A DNA stretch of 64,000 nucleotides from Sphagnum compactum (lineage: Eukaryota > Bryophyta > Sphagnopsida > Sphagnales), in the NCBI GenBank assembly GCA_965153455.1, contig OZ234501.1, forward strand, positions 1,426,001 through 1,490,000. The letters run 5' to 3'. Under the pieces are notes generated by a model, which did no database searches, had not been told where the DNA came from, and saw nothing but the letters and a program-made list of their open reading frames with translations. Each line of letters opens with the position of its first letter. Within the stretch, counting starts at the first letter, position 1. Positions 24,038-35,931 of this stretch are shown here, piece after piece. Both the position numbers and the translations under genes were made by a program.

Positions 24038-25029
24038 AGTCGCCTCTGGTGGTGCCCACGCACTCTGGGTCTTTGATATGCATGTTTTGGGCTTGTAATG
24101 AAAAGAATCATGCTGATTTTTGGTTTTGCAATGGAATTATGCGATTTTTAGTTCTCATAAAAATAAATAGGTGTGAGAGTTTGAGGATGGGATTAGGATG
24201 AGTTTGTCAAGTTGAACTCAATATGAAATTAATTTGCACAAACCAAAAAAGGAGGGATTAATGCAAATTGATGAACAAATAACTTATAGTTGTGAAACAC
24301 ATCACAATCCATACTTTGGAATGGACCTACGAAGTACACTTAAAACCCCTAAAATTGATAAGGCATAGTAATGGCCTATATATGAATATGTAAGGGTATA
24401 TGGCAAAATGTGTTTCACGTATGTTAAGTTGTAGGTCCCTACTTAGCTTAACTAGGTTGCAGGCCCTTACTTTTTTGGGTTGTAAGTACCTCCTAGAGAG
24501 CCTAACAACAAACTCACCTATTATGTACGTAGTTAGATTAATTACTTTCCTACTGATTACTTATGTAACATAACCTAATTTAATTAACTCAGGTAGGTAG
24601 ATATGCGACTCAAGTTAGGACCCCTAGTTTCAAGGGGCCATATATCTCTCTCATTTATTTTTTATTTCAATGATTCCAAAATGTGTTGGATGTGTCCAGA
24701 AAAAGGTTACACTTGCACTTTGGAAACCATCGTGATTCATGACCTCCTTTGAAATTTGGAGACGTCTGAGACACTATTTGAATGCACACTAGCCAAGTTA
24801 TCCCATGGAATCTATTGTTGTAGTTTTTCTTTTATTATTGATCATGCCCTTGTTGTTTCTATTAGTGCAAGAGTTGGTGTTGTTTCCTAAAAGGCTCTTC
24901 TGGCCAAAGTCACACCCATGTACATAAGAGGAATTTTGATGGAGGAAAGTTCATTATTTGTTCAACTGTTATTATTATTGGGAAAAAATACAATCTTTCT
25001 TATAAAATCAAACAAAAACTAATACCTCA
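24038..25029. other. AT-rich stretch before the rps3 fragment
   Basis: It holds a short TAGG/CCTA patch at 24590-24605 and no genes. The last ~100 bases could still be mitochondrial, but I cannot align them by eye. Confidence 0.3.
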
Positions 25030-25349
25030 ATTAGGTTAGTAAAAATAACTTATGTCTATCAAAGTGTTTTTCTAATTGCTTAGAAAATATCTTGGAAACT
25101 AGAACAAAAAAAATCATTTTGACAAATTTGTAGATCTACATTTCAACAAATTGAACGATGCCAAAATGTGAAAGGGATCCGTATTTGTTGATCATGTCAA
25201 TTAAATGGTGCAGAAATAGCTAAAATTGAATGTAAAAAATACAGTGAAACATTTTTACATGTATTTTTTGATTGAATTGCTTACGCGAAAGCACAAGCAT
25301 CTATCCTTATGGAATCTTAGGTGTTAAAGTGTGGGTTTCATATTCTTAA
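25030..25349 (+). pseudogene. rps3: mitochondrial rps3 C-terminal half, nuclear copy
   Basis: The plus frame shows landmarks of plant mitochondrial ribosomal protein S3 in order: VKITYVYQSVFLIA, KISWKLEQKKSF, QICRSTFQQIERCQNVKGIR, QLNGAEIAKIECKKYSET, AYAKAQASI and a terminal VS(Y/H) region ending at TAA near 25347, where the normal gene also stops. In-frame stops occur where Gln, Arg, Trp or Cys are expected, and there is a small frame slip near 25310. S3 would be part of the mitochondrial ribosome small subunit; this copy is dead. It is followed by rpl16 as in plant mitochondrial DNA, so it was transferred as DNA. Confidence 0.9.
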
Positions 25350-25369
25350 CACGAAAAAAGGGAGAAGTT

Positions 25370-25500
25370 GTGTTATATCCAAAATGTACAAGATTTCGTA
25401 AATATCCTAGGTAAAAGGCAAAGGGAAGAGAGGCATGGTCCTGGGTTTTAATGGCGAGACCAATCTTTGAAGTCTTACAAGTTGGGTACGGGTGGGAGTA
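25370..25500 (+). pseudogene. rpl16: mitochondrial rpl16 5' end, nuclear copy
   Basis: Twenty bases after the rps3 stop, a GTG-started frame reads VLYPKCTRFRKYPR then a stop. This is the N-terminus of mitochondrial ribosomal protein L16 (family start LYPKRT(K/R)FRKYQKG). Many plant mitochondrial rpl16 genes use GTG. Similarity fades after about 25480. Confidence 0.8.
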
Positions 25501-27009
25501 GTTTGAGTTTCCTTAAGATGGTTGTTTACCTTGAATTGTTTTTAGAGTGTATGCTCTCTGAGGATCCTATAGAACATAACTCCCTTAGCTTTTTTTGCTA
25601 GGTGGATTTTCGAAAAAAGAAAGTGGTTTGAAAGACTTCCTTAACCACGACAATAATGACATCACCATATGTGCATATTTCATATTATTAGCTCCTAATA
25701 CTCAAATACACATCAATTTTCGAGCCCCACTGTATCTGTTACATTCAAGTAAGTTTGAGTTTGAATGATTTTTCCACTTTATTTATTGGACCCCCATTCA
25801 TAGGAAGGCAAATTTTAAAAAAAGGGGGGGGGGTGTCAGGCAAGGGATATTATTAATCTCATTTATATAATAATTCTTTCCTATCGTTTTAGGGAGTTTT
25901 CCTTATTTATTATTTGTCCTTATCCAACATTTGTCTCTACCCATCATTCATATTTGTATCGGATATAAAAAGTAACAAATTGAGTATGTATAGGCATTTT
26001 GCATGTAGCTATTTTCATGGTTGCTTTAGCAACAGTTTCTGGTACTCCACATATTTCATAAAGTATTTTATTTGGTTTAACAACAGATACCAAATATTTT
26101 GGGGACCCTTTTCTTAAACCCATATGTATTTATGTAGGTTGCATAGTTATATGTTTGTTGGGAAAGACAGGTATCCATATTTTTCGACTGCAACAAGCAT
26201 AACCATTAATTGTTCGTCATCTCACTTATATTTGTTTAAACATAATCCAAGTCAATTCAAGTGCTTGAAAGCCACATCTACCAAAATAAATGGAATTACT
26301 TCGAGATCTTTTTGTCTCTTGTCTTATAACAAATCAAACATAAAAGGATAATGCCACATTGCGCCCATGCTTGGACATCATTAACCATCTCAATAAAAAT
26401 TGGAAAGGAAAATAAGTTAAATAAATTGCACTCTACATAGAAAGGGCTGAAAAAATACCCAAAAAAATCATGCTACACCCAATAAACCAAAAAAAATACT
26501 ACTTAAGTAAAGTGCAAGCCAATTTTTATGTTAATGCATTTCCCAATGATTCATAAACAAGACATTTCAGGTCTTTTATAAATGAGTTTGAATTGTTAGC
26601 CCATGTGCTTTTCATTATAAGGCAATAGGTTAATGTGACTTTGATGAAGTTTATAGAAGGCACAAAGTGGAGGTAGTATGGGGAAAGGGGATGTGGTTTC
26701 TTAAAATCAAATGCAAATAAGGAGAATGTAGCTACGTGCCCTTTATGCCTAATCATTTCGAATAACACTACCCCCCCCCCCCCCCAAGTCTTATTGCGCT
26801 TGCTGGCACAGAGTTAACCACGACTTCTTATTCGACACTTGTCATAATCGTTGTTATTTTAGCCAACACATAAGATGACAAATAGTTCATAATAGACATT
26901 TGATTCAACATTCCAACATATAGGAAAATAAATTAATCCACCAGAATGGGTCATGGTTCTAGAAGGCGGGTCCTAAAAAATACATAATTTGCCATTTAAA
27001 AGGGTAATA
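25501..27009. other. AT-rich gene-free stretch with a long C homopolymer
   Basis: No genes were recognised. A run of about 18 C lies at 26769-26786 and a G run near 25824. Confidence 0.35.
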
Positions 27010-27720
27010 GGAACAATGTATAAGTACTTGCAACAATTTGTGTGCCAATTTCTCTCATGAAACTTACTACATAATTTGTTTCAAACTTCGAAACACCAAA
27101 TCACATGCATGAAGATTAAAGAGTATGCGGAAAGGACAAGATAGCAAAAGTACTTGCAACATTTTATTTGTCGATTTGTATGTGATACTGCAACTGAAAA
27201 AAACTCAAAGATGGCAACTCATGCATTTCCAAGGTTTTGAACAAAAGGCAATTTATAAATAATTTGTAAGAACTTGCAACAGTTTAGTCCAACCCATTCC
27301 TATGTGAAAATTAATGTACTTGTAAAATTTATTTAAATAATGCAACTATTTTTGCATGTTCAAGCTCTAGTTTTGTACAAAAGGTCAAAAGGACATTAAA
27401 TACATATAGGTGCACCAATTTATTTGTTCATTCTTTTGTGACATTGATTTAATGGTATAAAACTTAGAGATGGTGATTCACAAAGGGTTAGAAGGACAAT
27501 GTATATGTACATGTGGTATTTTATTTGCCAATTTTCTTTCGAAACATTAATGTAATTGTGAAATTCAGAGATGACAACTCAAGCATATTCAAGGTTCTAC
27601 ATAAAGGGCAAAAAAACCAATTTGTATAAGAAGACATGCATTGTTTATTTTGCCAATATCTATGTGAAAATAACTGCAATTTTTTCAAAATTGAAAGAGA
27701 GCGATAAAGGTTTGCATATT
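27010..27720 (+). repeat. degenerate tandem repeat, ~110-160-bp units
   Basis: The phrase order (gtacttgcaacaattt..tttgccaatt..atgtgaaac.t.a.tgtaattgtgaaat..agagatggcaactcaagcat..caaggtt..acaaaaggcaa) recurs about six times, heavily diverged. It looks like an old satellite fragment or a row of decayed small elements. Confidence 0.5.
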
Positions 27721-29420
27721 GCATTTTTGGCCATTTAGTTGCAAACCTTACACTTCTATTAAACAACATCTTGGGCAATAAGCATAGCAAAACATTGAGA
27801 GGACTTATCTTTGCTAACCTTCACTTAATTCATTCCATTGTATTACCAAAATAACTTAGGAATGGCAATAATAGATGTCAATTAACTCAAAATCCACCTA
27901 AATGTATCAGATTAAACAAAGCAATCTTGGGCTATAAGCATACCAACAATTTGAGAAGACTTGTTTTTGCTAGCTTTAATATTCGTTCTACCTACACCAA
28001 ATAGAAGGTTAATTTAGGAATGGTAATAAGAGGATAAAAGTCTTGATGTATATTTTATGCAACACGTCAAATTTTTCTACACCCCTTAAATGATGATGTG
28101 TCCCATGTCACGTGTTTTTTTGAACTTTATGAAAAAAAATTCAAATAATTTTTACATAATCTAGTTAGGTTGAATATTTTTATTATTCAAAAGTTAATGT
28201 TTTGCACCAAATGGGAGACTTTTAATGTGTTTGACCTTCTATGCAACAATGCATAAAAAACTTATAAATGGACCCACCATAATCATGGTTTGTAATGTTT
28301 AGTCCATTTATCAATTTCCAAAATTGATAAATGTTACAAATAATTCAAAATAGAGGTATCCAAACCATTTCAAAATGGCATGAAAGTTTGGGGCAATGTT
28401 AAGAGCACCAAAATTTAAAGAAAACAATGAAGTCATTTCCAACATGAATTTTGTAAAATTTTGAAACATTTTTCACAAAAATTGTGTCTTGAGATGACAT
28501 ATTAATAACCAACCAATAAGGACTGTTTAAAAAGATCATTTTAAAACTTCAAACATGGGCGTGATTCAACAATGTGACATTGTTGTCACAATTAAAATAA
28601 ATTTAAAAAACTATTATTAAAAACACCTCTTGTCAAAAAATGGTTCACTCTAGCTTGTAATTACCCCGTTACAGGTACCGAGAAAAACATAAATACTTCA
28701 TTTCAAATTTGAAATCAATGGCAACAACAATTGAAATGGATTACACAAAAAAAATTACATTGTTTACTCGAATAAATGAATCGGAGTTGATTTATAGGTA
28801 AACCCCAATTTTTGCATTGTGATACCTATTTTTTTGGTCCATTTTACCTTGCTTGAACCTGCTTGCACATGTTAATTCCCTTTCTGTAATTGGTCAGTAA
28901 CCAAAAAAACTAGTAGAAAATCCAAAAATAATGAGCGCTTACATATACAAAATGAAAACAGGAACAAAATCCTTGTGCACAAATGGATTAAAACACAAGC
29001 AGATTCCAAGTTCTAGGTGTTTTCTAAACTTGTAGCCCTAAATAAGTCAATACATTAAGTGTTGATGATAAGATCCTTCATGGAGTTCTTTTTTTGAAAA
29101 TTGACTTAGAACATATTGAACCTTTCCTACTCACTTGTTCTAAACACTAACCCTAGAGATTCAATTACATGGTAGAACTTACACATCCTTTCTTCAGAAA
29201 CTCAATTTGGTGATGCTAGATGTTTATGTCCCCAACTTCCCAAAACAATTTCTTCAACCATAACATTCACAACATCCTTGTTTTGAAAAGACAAGACACA
29301 AGTATTGTCACAACTTGTAAACAAACAAGTGATAGATCCTTGACAAATCATAAGCACTTTTCTTAAATACCCCAACATTTAACCAATATTTTAGTCTATT
29401 CCACATTCCCTAGAAAGTTT
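27721..29420. other. AT-rich gene-free stretch
   Basis: No coding frames, terminal structures or clear repeats were seen apart from short internal similarities (snatches shared with 27.7-28.0 kb). Confidence 0.35.
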
Positions 29421-30148
29421 CATCATTTCCTCACCTCCACATTAAATGTTTTATTATGAGCATTGTCCAAAAAAATTTAGGTTCTAGTGACACAATGAAA
29501 GTAAAATTGATGAACCTTATTAGTTTTAAATTGCGTTCTAATCTCCCTTAGAGACATGTATTTTACCTGTAATTCTAAAAGCAATAGATGGAGAACCCAA
29601 AACACACAAAACTTCTTTTTCTCTTAGGAAGATTTGCTTCCTTAGTTCCACAACATTCTCTTTAAATTCACCACCAAATCCGCATTCCCATCGCCACCAC
29701 ATTCATAAAACCAACCACTAGCTCTCCACTACCCTTTTCCATCAAAAGCAAAACTTCACAACATACAAAACTCAACAACACACACCACACACCGAGATTC
29801 GATGTTAGAACAAGCACCACCATGTAATTCAACAACAATGTTATTGTTTTCGAAAACTTAAAAAATATAAACACAACAAACAAAGCATGACTATACAAAC
29901 AAAAATCCTCCCTCGGACCCTCATTGCTCACATCCACATCCTCTAGAATGAAAAATTGTGTGCCAAAGTTAAGGATACTTTAAATCATCCCATCCATTAT
30001 TGATCAATTTTAGGTTACAAGGGTTTTTGTGAATTAGCCTAATTATCTTCGACGTATGTGAAGTTCAGTCCTTCTATAAGAACTAGCTATCTTTGATCGT
30101 TGATATCAAAGTATCAATGTCAAAAGTTATCATTAGCTTGCCTATAAG
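29421..30148 (+). repeat. dispersed ~1-kb repeat, second copy, left part
   Basis: It matches 18651-19370. It is broken at 30148 by the chromovirus and resumes at 36162. The last five bases, ATAAG, form the left target duplication. Confidence 0.85.
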
Positions 30149-30378
30149 TGTTATGGACCGACTACAAACAAGTGGAGAATTACAAGACAAGACAAACTTT
30201 ATTGATCCATCAACTGGTGTTGATCTGCTGAAGGGTTGTTCTCCAGATTATCTCCTTTTATAACCCTGAACCATACTAGTCCCAAAATATCCTAGACCAT
30301 GATATTGCCAAAAGTATCCCAAAATATCCTAGGCCATGACATTGCCAAAAGTATCCCAAAATATCCTAGGCCATGACA
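30149..30378 (-). repeat. 3' LTR of the chromovirus
   Basis: 230 bp, plus strand TGTTATGG..CATGACA. It contains three near-identical copies of an internal phrase (caaaatatcctag.ccatga.att). It is 98.3% identical to 35932-36161. Confidence 0.95.
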
Positions 30379-30391
30379 TTATCCTCTCCTC
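30379..30391 (-). other. polypurine tract
   Basis: Minus GAGGAGAGGATAA abuts the 3' LTR, the expected plus-strand primer site. Confidence 0.7.
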
Positions 30392-31109
30392 AAGCGACAT
30401 CTTCCAGATGGAGCCGGTTTGTTAGGATACCGTTGGTGAAACCGATTAACTAAGTCTTGGGCATGAACTAGGTTTCCAGCAGGCTCCCAAGTAGCTTCAG
30501 AAGGAGGATAACCTCGCCAAAAGACAAGGTACAGGAGTTTTTCACGAATCTTCTTGGAGTCCAAGACCTCCTGAACTTCAAACTCTTCTTGGCCTTCAAT
30601 TTCAACTTGACTGGGGGTTCTTGATGACGTTCTGGGATCGGGTTTTCATGATAGGGCTCAAGCAAGGAAACATGGAAAACATTGTGGATTTTGAACTGGG
30701 GTGGAAGCTCCAACTGGCAAGCCACTAGACCAACCAATTTGGCGATTTTGAAAGGTCCGAGGCGCTTGTAATCCAACTTGGCACATGGGCGAGTGGTAGC
30801 AATGTTCTTTCTGAGAAGCTAGACCTTGTCTCCAACCTTGAAGTTTGGATGGTCCTTGTGTCGGCGATCTGCTTGCTTCTTTTGCCACTCCTGTGTTAGC
30901 TTGAGTTCTGCCATAAGGTTCTGTTGAACCTGTCCAAGCCTCGTGGCCCTTTCTTCAGCCGAGGGGTTTACGGAGTCCCCAGGAATTTCAAGGCTGAACC
31001 TGGGATGAAAACCGTAATTGGCAAAGAATGGACTGATCCCGATCGATGCATGCATTGTGTTGTTATAGGCAAACTCTGCTTGAGATAGTAGGTCCAACCA
31101 GTCGTCCTG
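30392..31109 (-). pseudogene. integrase C-terminal region and chromodomain, broken
   Basis: After the stop at 31110 the minus frame continues as QDDWLDLLSQAEFAYNN (integrase core end), then FKVGDKV-stop-LLRKN (30819; Trp TGG to TAG expected), LGPFKIAKLVG, FHVSLLEPYHE. A frameshift near 30570 moves to the chromodomain frame: LYLVFWRGYPPSEATWEP, LVHAQDLVNRFHQRYPNKP. Chromodomains of this type steer integration toward marked chromatin. The aromatic and acidic positions of the fold are present. Confidence 0.9.
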
Positions 31110-33635
31110 TTAGTAATTCACAGTGCAGCGAAGGTATTGCTCGAGTGTCTGGTTTGTCCGTTCGGTTTGTCCATCTGTCTCGAGGTGGAAAGCTGAAGAT
31201 AGCCGAATGTCAACTCCAAGAAGCTCGAATAGACGACGCCAGAACTTGGATGCAAACTGAGGACCTCTGTCGGACACAATTTCCTCGGGAAGTCCATGCA
31301 GTCGGACGATCCCGTCCAAAATTAACTGAGTTGTCTCTTCTGCCGTGATTGACTTGGAACAAGGGATGAAATGGGCCATTTTGGTGAGTCGATCGACCAC
31401 AACCAGTATTGAATTCTTGGTTCTGACAACACAGAGGTCCGTGATGAAGTCCATTGCAATAGATCCCCAAGGTCGGCTAGGAATCGACAGAGGCTGTAGG
31501 AGTCCAAACGAGCGATGCCTGGGAGCCTTGGATCGAGCACAAGTATCACAAGACTTAACATACTCCCGTAGCAGCTTGTTCATTTTGGGCCACCAGTAAT
31601 TCCTTGACACTAGTTCGTGAGTCCGTGCCATTCCAAAGTGACCCGCCAAGGTGTTGTCGTGGCATTCTCTCAGGATTTTTAGGCGTATAGGTCCTTCGGG
31701 TACATAAATCAGGTTATTTCGAAGGAGAAGTCCGTCTTGCTGCTCAAATTGATCCAGATCATCACGATTTGGGTTCCTTGGTCGTTCCTGGAGTTCCTTC
31801 TTGATGTTGGTAGCCCACGTGTGTTCCTCAGTTGCCATTTTGATGTCCCTGACAAGGTATGAATCTGGGAGGGTGCTGATTGTTGCTGCAACTCGAAATT
31901 GCTCGGGGTTGAGTAAAGTTTGGTTCTGCTGGCCGTAGGCCGCATCCCCCACTCGAAGTTCATATTCTGAACGACGAGATAGCGCGTCAGCTTTCCCTTG
32001 CTGGGTGCCGGGTTGATACTGAATCTCAAAGTCGAAATCAGCTAGGAAGATAGACCAACGTGCCTGGCGACGATTCAAGGTCCGAGTAGTTGTGAAATAA
32101 AGGAGATTCTTGTGATCTGTCAGAACTTGGATTCGATGTTGAGCTCCGGCAAGATACGGTCTCCACTGCTCGAATGCCGTGATGATTGCCAGGAGTTCCT
32201 TATCGTAGACCTGGTAGTTGATTTCAGCACTGGTTAGCTTCCGTGAATAGAAAGCAACTGGATGTAGCAACCCATCTATTCCAAATTGAGATAGAATAGC
32301 TCCCAAGGCAAAATCTGAAGCGTCCGTTTCCACAATGAATGGCTTGGCAGGATCGGGATGTATCAGGATAGGTGCAGAGGTGAATGCCATCTTGAGAGTA
32401 TCAAAAGCAGCTTGGGCCGTTGGATTCCACGAGAAAGGCTTGTCTTTGCAAGTCAGGGTTATTAACGGTGTTGTGATCTTGGAGTAGCCTTTGATAAACC
32501 GACGATAGAAGTTGGCAAACCCCAGGAAACGTTGAACGTCCTTAACCGAGGATGGAGTAGCCCAACACTGGATGGTCTCGACCTTTGACTTGTCCATGAA
32601 AATGCCATTTGGAGAGATCACGTAGCCGAGGAACGCCACTGAAAATTTGTCGAATTCACATTTTTCCATCTTGGCGTATAAGCCATGCTCTCGGAGCGTC
32701 GCAAGCACCAATCGTACATGTTTGTCGTGGGTTTTCTGGTCCTTAGAAAAGATTAAAATGTCATCCAAATAGACCACGACAAATTCGTCCATGTATTCCC
32801 GGAAGATATCATTCATCAGATGCTGAAAGACTGCGGGTGCATTGGTGAGGCTGAAGGGCATGACCGTGTATTCGAAGTGGCCGTAGCTTGTGCGAAAAGC
32901 TGTCTTCCATTCATCACCGGAGCGAATCTTGAGTAAGTTGTAGGCTCCACGGAGGTCAAGCCTGGTGAAAATCTTCCTGGTACGTAATCGATCTAGGAGA
33001 CCTGAAATCAAGGGCAAGGGATATCGATTCTTTTTGGTTATCTTGTTGAGTCCACGATAATCCACACAAAGGCGAAGGGAGCCATCCTTCTTCTTGACAA
33101 ACAAAATTGGGGCGCCAGCTGGAGACTTGGAGTGCTGAATGAATCCCTTGGCAAGGTTTTCAGTAAGGTAATCACGCAAGATTTGGAGTTCCTGTTCCGA
33201 TAGCCCATAGATAGGACCAAAGGGTGGTGAGTGTCCTTCTTCTAGATCAATCGGGCAGTCATATGGACTATGGACGGGGAACTGATCAGCATTAATCTTT
33301 TCAAAAACATCAACAAAGTCCTTGTACTTCTCGGGAAGTTTGACAGGTGTTGATTCTGATTGGGGGTTTGTGTTGTTGGCTGGGTTGACATGGATAGCGA
33401 AGACTTGAAGATTCTTAGCAGCCCGATAGAAAGGGACAGCTCCATCAACGAAGATCTGGACAGGGTTGGTTTTCTGGGCAGGATTCTTGACAAGATTCTT
33501 AACAGGACAAGGTTTAGTTCTGACCACCGGGGGGTTTTTGACTGCAAGGCTTGACATAACAGACTTGAGAAAACTGGAATTGGTTCCGACCCTCTTTGGG
33601 TTCTTGACCACATGGTTCTTGGCAGGACTGGACAA
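31110..33635 (-). pseudogene. Ty3/gypsy pol: RT, RNase H and integrase, 841-codon open stretch
   Basis: The open frame carries RT (LPEKYKDFVDVFEK lead-in, LCVDYRGLNKITKKNRYPLP, catalytic YLDDIL), RNase H (VETDASDFALGAIL, TDHKNL), the integrase zinc finger (HDNTLAGHFG, CDTCARSK) and the DDE core (AMDFITDL, DRGPQFASKFW, ETDGQTERTNQTLE). The core motifs look intact, so this enzyme part is the best preserved. It is cut from protease by TAG at 33645 and from the integrase tail by TAA at 31110 (CAA expected). Confidence 0.95.
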
Positions 33636-33644
33636 AGTGTTTTT

Positions 33645-34103
33645 CTAAGCGTGGGGTTCTTGAGAGGTGCACCATTGTGCGCTGAAGGTGAGGGTTCTAG
33701 ATCGCCAATCAATGATAGGGTTGTGTGCTTCTAACCAAGGCAGACCAAGGATGATGGGATGGTGAGGGGTGGAGATGATGTTGAGAACAATCTTCTCCGT
33801 GTGCTTGCCGATACAGAGATCTAGAGGGGTTGTCTCGTGTGTGATTGCACCAGAAGCAATGGTTCTCCCATCAATAACCTCTACCGGAACAAGGGTTGAC
33901 TTCTTGACCACAGGGATGTTGTGTTGGACGACAAATGTTTGGTCGATGAAAGAAGAGGTGGCGCCAGAGTCCACCAAAGCTGACACTTGTGGTATGTCTT
34001 TTGGAATACGAATGATGTCCACATACTGAGTGAAACTGGGATTGGGACCAACAGCGGAACACGAGCCTTTGCAAAGGTGGTGTTGGGTGAGATCCAGTCG
34101 CAC
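33645..34103 (-). pseudogene. retroviral-type aspartic protease of the chromovirus
   Basis: The protease signature ALVDSGATSSFID (catalytic D in DSG) is followed by VVKKSTLVPVEVIDG and ILGLPWLEAHNP. It ends at TAG (33645-33647) just before the pol frame, where Gln CAG would read through. It is in a different frame from the upstream gag part, either by indel or by a gag-pol frameshift. Confidence 0.9.
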
Positions 34104-34108
34104 GGCTC

Positions 34109-35083
34109 CTACTGTGACTGGATGTTATTGTTTTCCAACTCTTGGGGAGTTTCCACAGCTTGTACTTGAAGTTTGATAAACTTTTGAGGGCATTGGCGAG
34201 CTATGTGCTTTCGGTTGTCACAGTAAAGACATAGATTGTTTGTCCTTCGGCGAAGTTTCTCGACTTTTGTCAAAGGTTTAAACTTAGTTGCGTCGATCTG
34301 CATCGGAGCAGGTCCAAAAGAGGCAGGTCGGGCAACTGGTGTTGTTTGGGGAACTAAGGGGAGCGTAGTAGGCCAACTGTTCCAAAGCTGGGTGTTGGAG
34401 GTGACTTTCTTTTCTTGGCGACGTTCGAACAGACGATTATCGCACCGAATTGCCTAGGTGATGACTTCACTGAAGGAAGAAAGGTCTGCGAATGTCAATA
34501 AAAGATCTTGAACATCATCACGAAGCCCACAGCGAAACTGATTAATCAAGGCAGCTTCTCCCCACTTGACGTCGCAAGCAAGCTGCCTGAATTCTAAGGC
34601 GTAAATGATGGCCGAACGTGTCCCTTGCTGGAGGCGACGCAGCTTGTTGGCTGAAGTCCTAGCTTTGTCACTGTCCCCAAACACTGCTTCAAATTCCGCC
34701 ATAAAGGCGTTGAAATCTTGTAGGAGAGGGGATGATGTTTCCAGGATGGGAGCAAACCATGCTGTAGCTGTCCCACTGAGTAGGGTTCCAACGAATCCTA
34801 CACGAGTGATGTCATCAAAATAACGACGGGGGTGTAGTTGCATGATTAGGCGTACCTGACTGACAAAGCCTCGAAATTTGAGGCGTGTTCCATCAAACTT
34901 TTCCGGCAGATTGATTTTGGGTTCTGGGGCGACCATTGCAAGAGGAGGAAGAACTGGGGCAGGAGGTGGTGGCTGATTCGGTAGGCGGGTCACCGAGTCT
35001 CTAAGCACAGCATTTTCTTGTTGAAGGTGCTGAAGGGCGGCGAGGATTTGAGTAAGATCGATGTTTGATTCTGAGTTGTCCAT
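34109..35083 (-). pseudogene. gag of the chromovirus with an internal stop
   Basis: The start was chosen at 35083 (MDNSESNIDLTQILAALQHL), which begins a coiled coil. A proline-rich linker follows, then the retrotransposon gag domain (FRGFVSQVRLIMQLHP, TLLSGTATAWF, RRLQQGTRSAIIYALEFRQL). TAG at 34454 interrupts at SEVIT-stop-AIRCDNR (Gln expected). The frame then continues to a CCHC zinc knuckle, CLYCDNRKHIARQC (CX2CX4HX4C), and runs out at about 34109. Gag would package the RNA into cytoplasmic particles. Confidence 0.9.
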
Positions 35084-35451
35084 GGTGGTAGTTCTCACAC
35101 TTGTGCGCTTCCCAATCTTCAAACTCCTTGCTTCAAGATCTCTCACATATGACCTTGGATCGCTCACAAATTTTGATGAAACATGAACAACTATGTCTAC
35201 TACCTTCTCACAAAATTTCAGCTCATTTAACTTGATAAAGTGAGAGGTCTTGCTACTTCCTTGAAGCCACCTCAAACTGAAACCTGAACACAAAATGACT
35301 TACAACTCGCTTTCAGAAACTCCAAAATCCTTGAGATTTTGGGAGACACATAAAATATATGTCTTCTATATCTATTCAAAATTTCAGCCCTATTGATGAT
35401 GACCACAAAGAGATATTACTTTCAAAAGAAACTGACGTCAAAACTGAGATT

Positions 35452-35761
35452 GAAACTTCAGATGCTTGGATCTCTCTCAATACAACTCCAAATGACATGA
35501 AATTTTTCTCACACGTATATTCCTATATGATCTATAAGATCGCAAAGTTACAGACCCAAAAAAGCTTAAACAAAGGAGATATGACCAAAAAACCAGAACT
35601 GAGACGGAAACTTCAGATGCTTGGATCTCTCTCAATACAACTCCAAATGACATGAAATTTCTCTCACACAAATATTCCTATATGATCTATAAGATCGGAA
35701 AGTTATAGACCCAAAAAAGCTTAAACAAAAGAGATATGACCAAAAAACCAGATCTGGCACA
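35452..35761. repeat. two tandem 155-bp repeats in the retrotransposon leader
   Basis: The unit, beginning gaaacttcagatgcttggat and ending agatatgaccaaaaaaccag, is present twice head to tail, with a few differences. It lies between the 5' LTR and gag, where packaging signals and promoters of LTR elements often sit. Confidence 0.85.
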
Positions 35762-35931
35762 AAATTTTCAAAAGCTCATAACTCTCACAAAACATATCCT
35801 TTTCTTTTGAAACTTTGAGAATAGAAGCGTCCTATAGTCTTCTATAACCTTTCCAAGTTTCACTCCAAGATACCTCTAGCTACTTACTGAAACAATAAAA
35901 CCAACAAACAAGAAGAAGGAGCAGATCAAAC

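Noticed and set aside
25170-25320. LINE-type zinc-binding motif (C..C...H.FFD)
   Set aside because: First considered for the AEIAKIECKKYSETFLHVFFD stretch. The full context matches mitochondrial S3 far better.
29668-29937. 89-codon minus hydrophobic frame in the dispersed repeat
   Set aside because: A CA-rich strand gives hydrophobic codons on the other strand, and the first repeat copy at 18.9-19.2 kb does not clearly preserve the frame.
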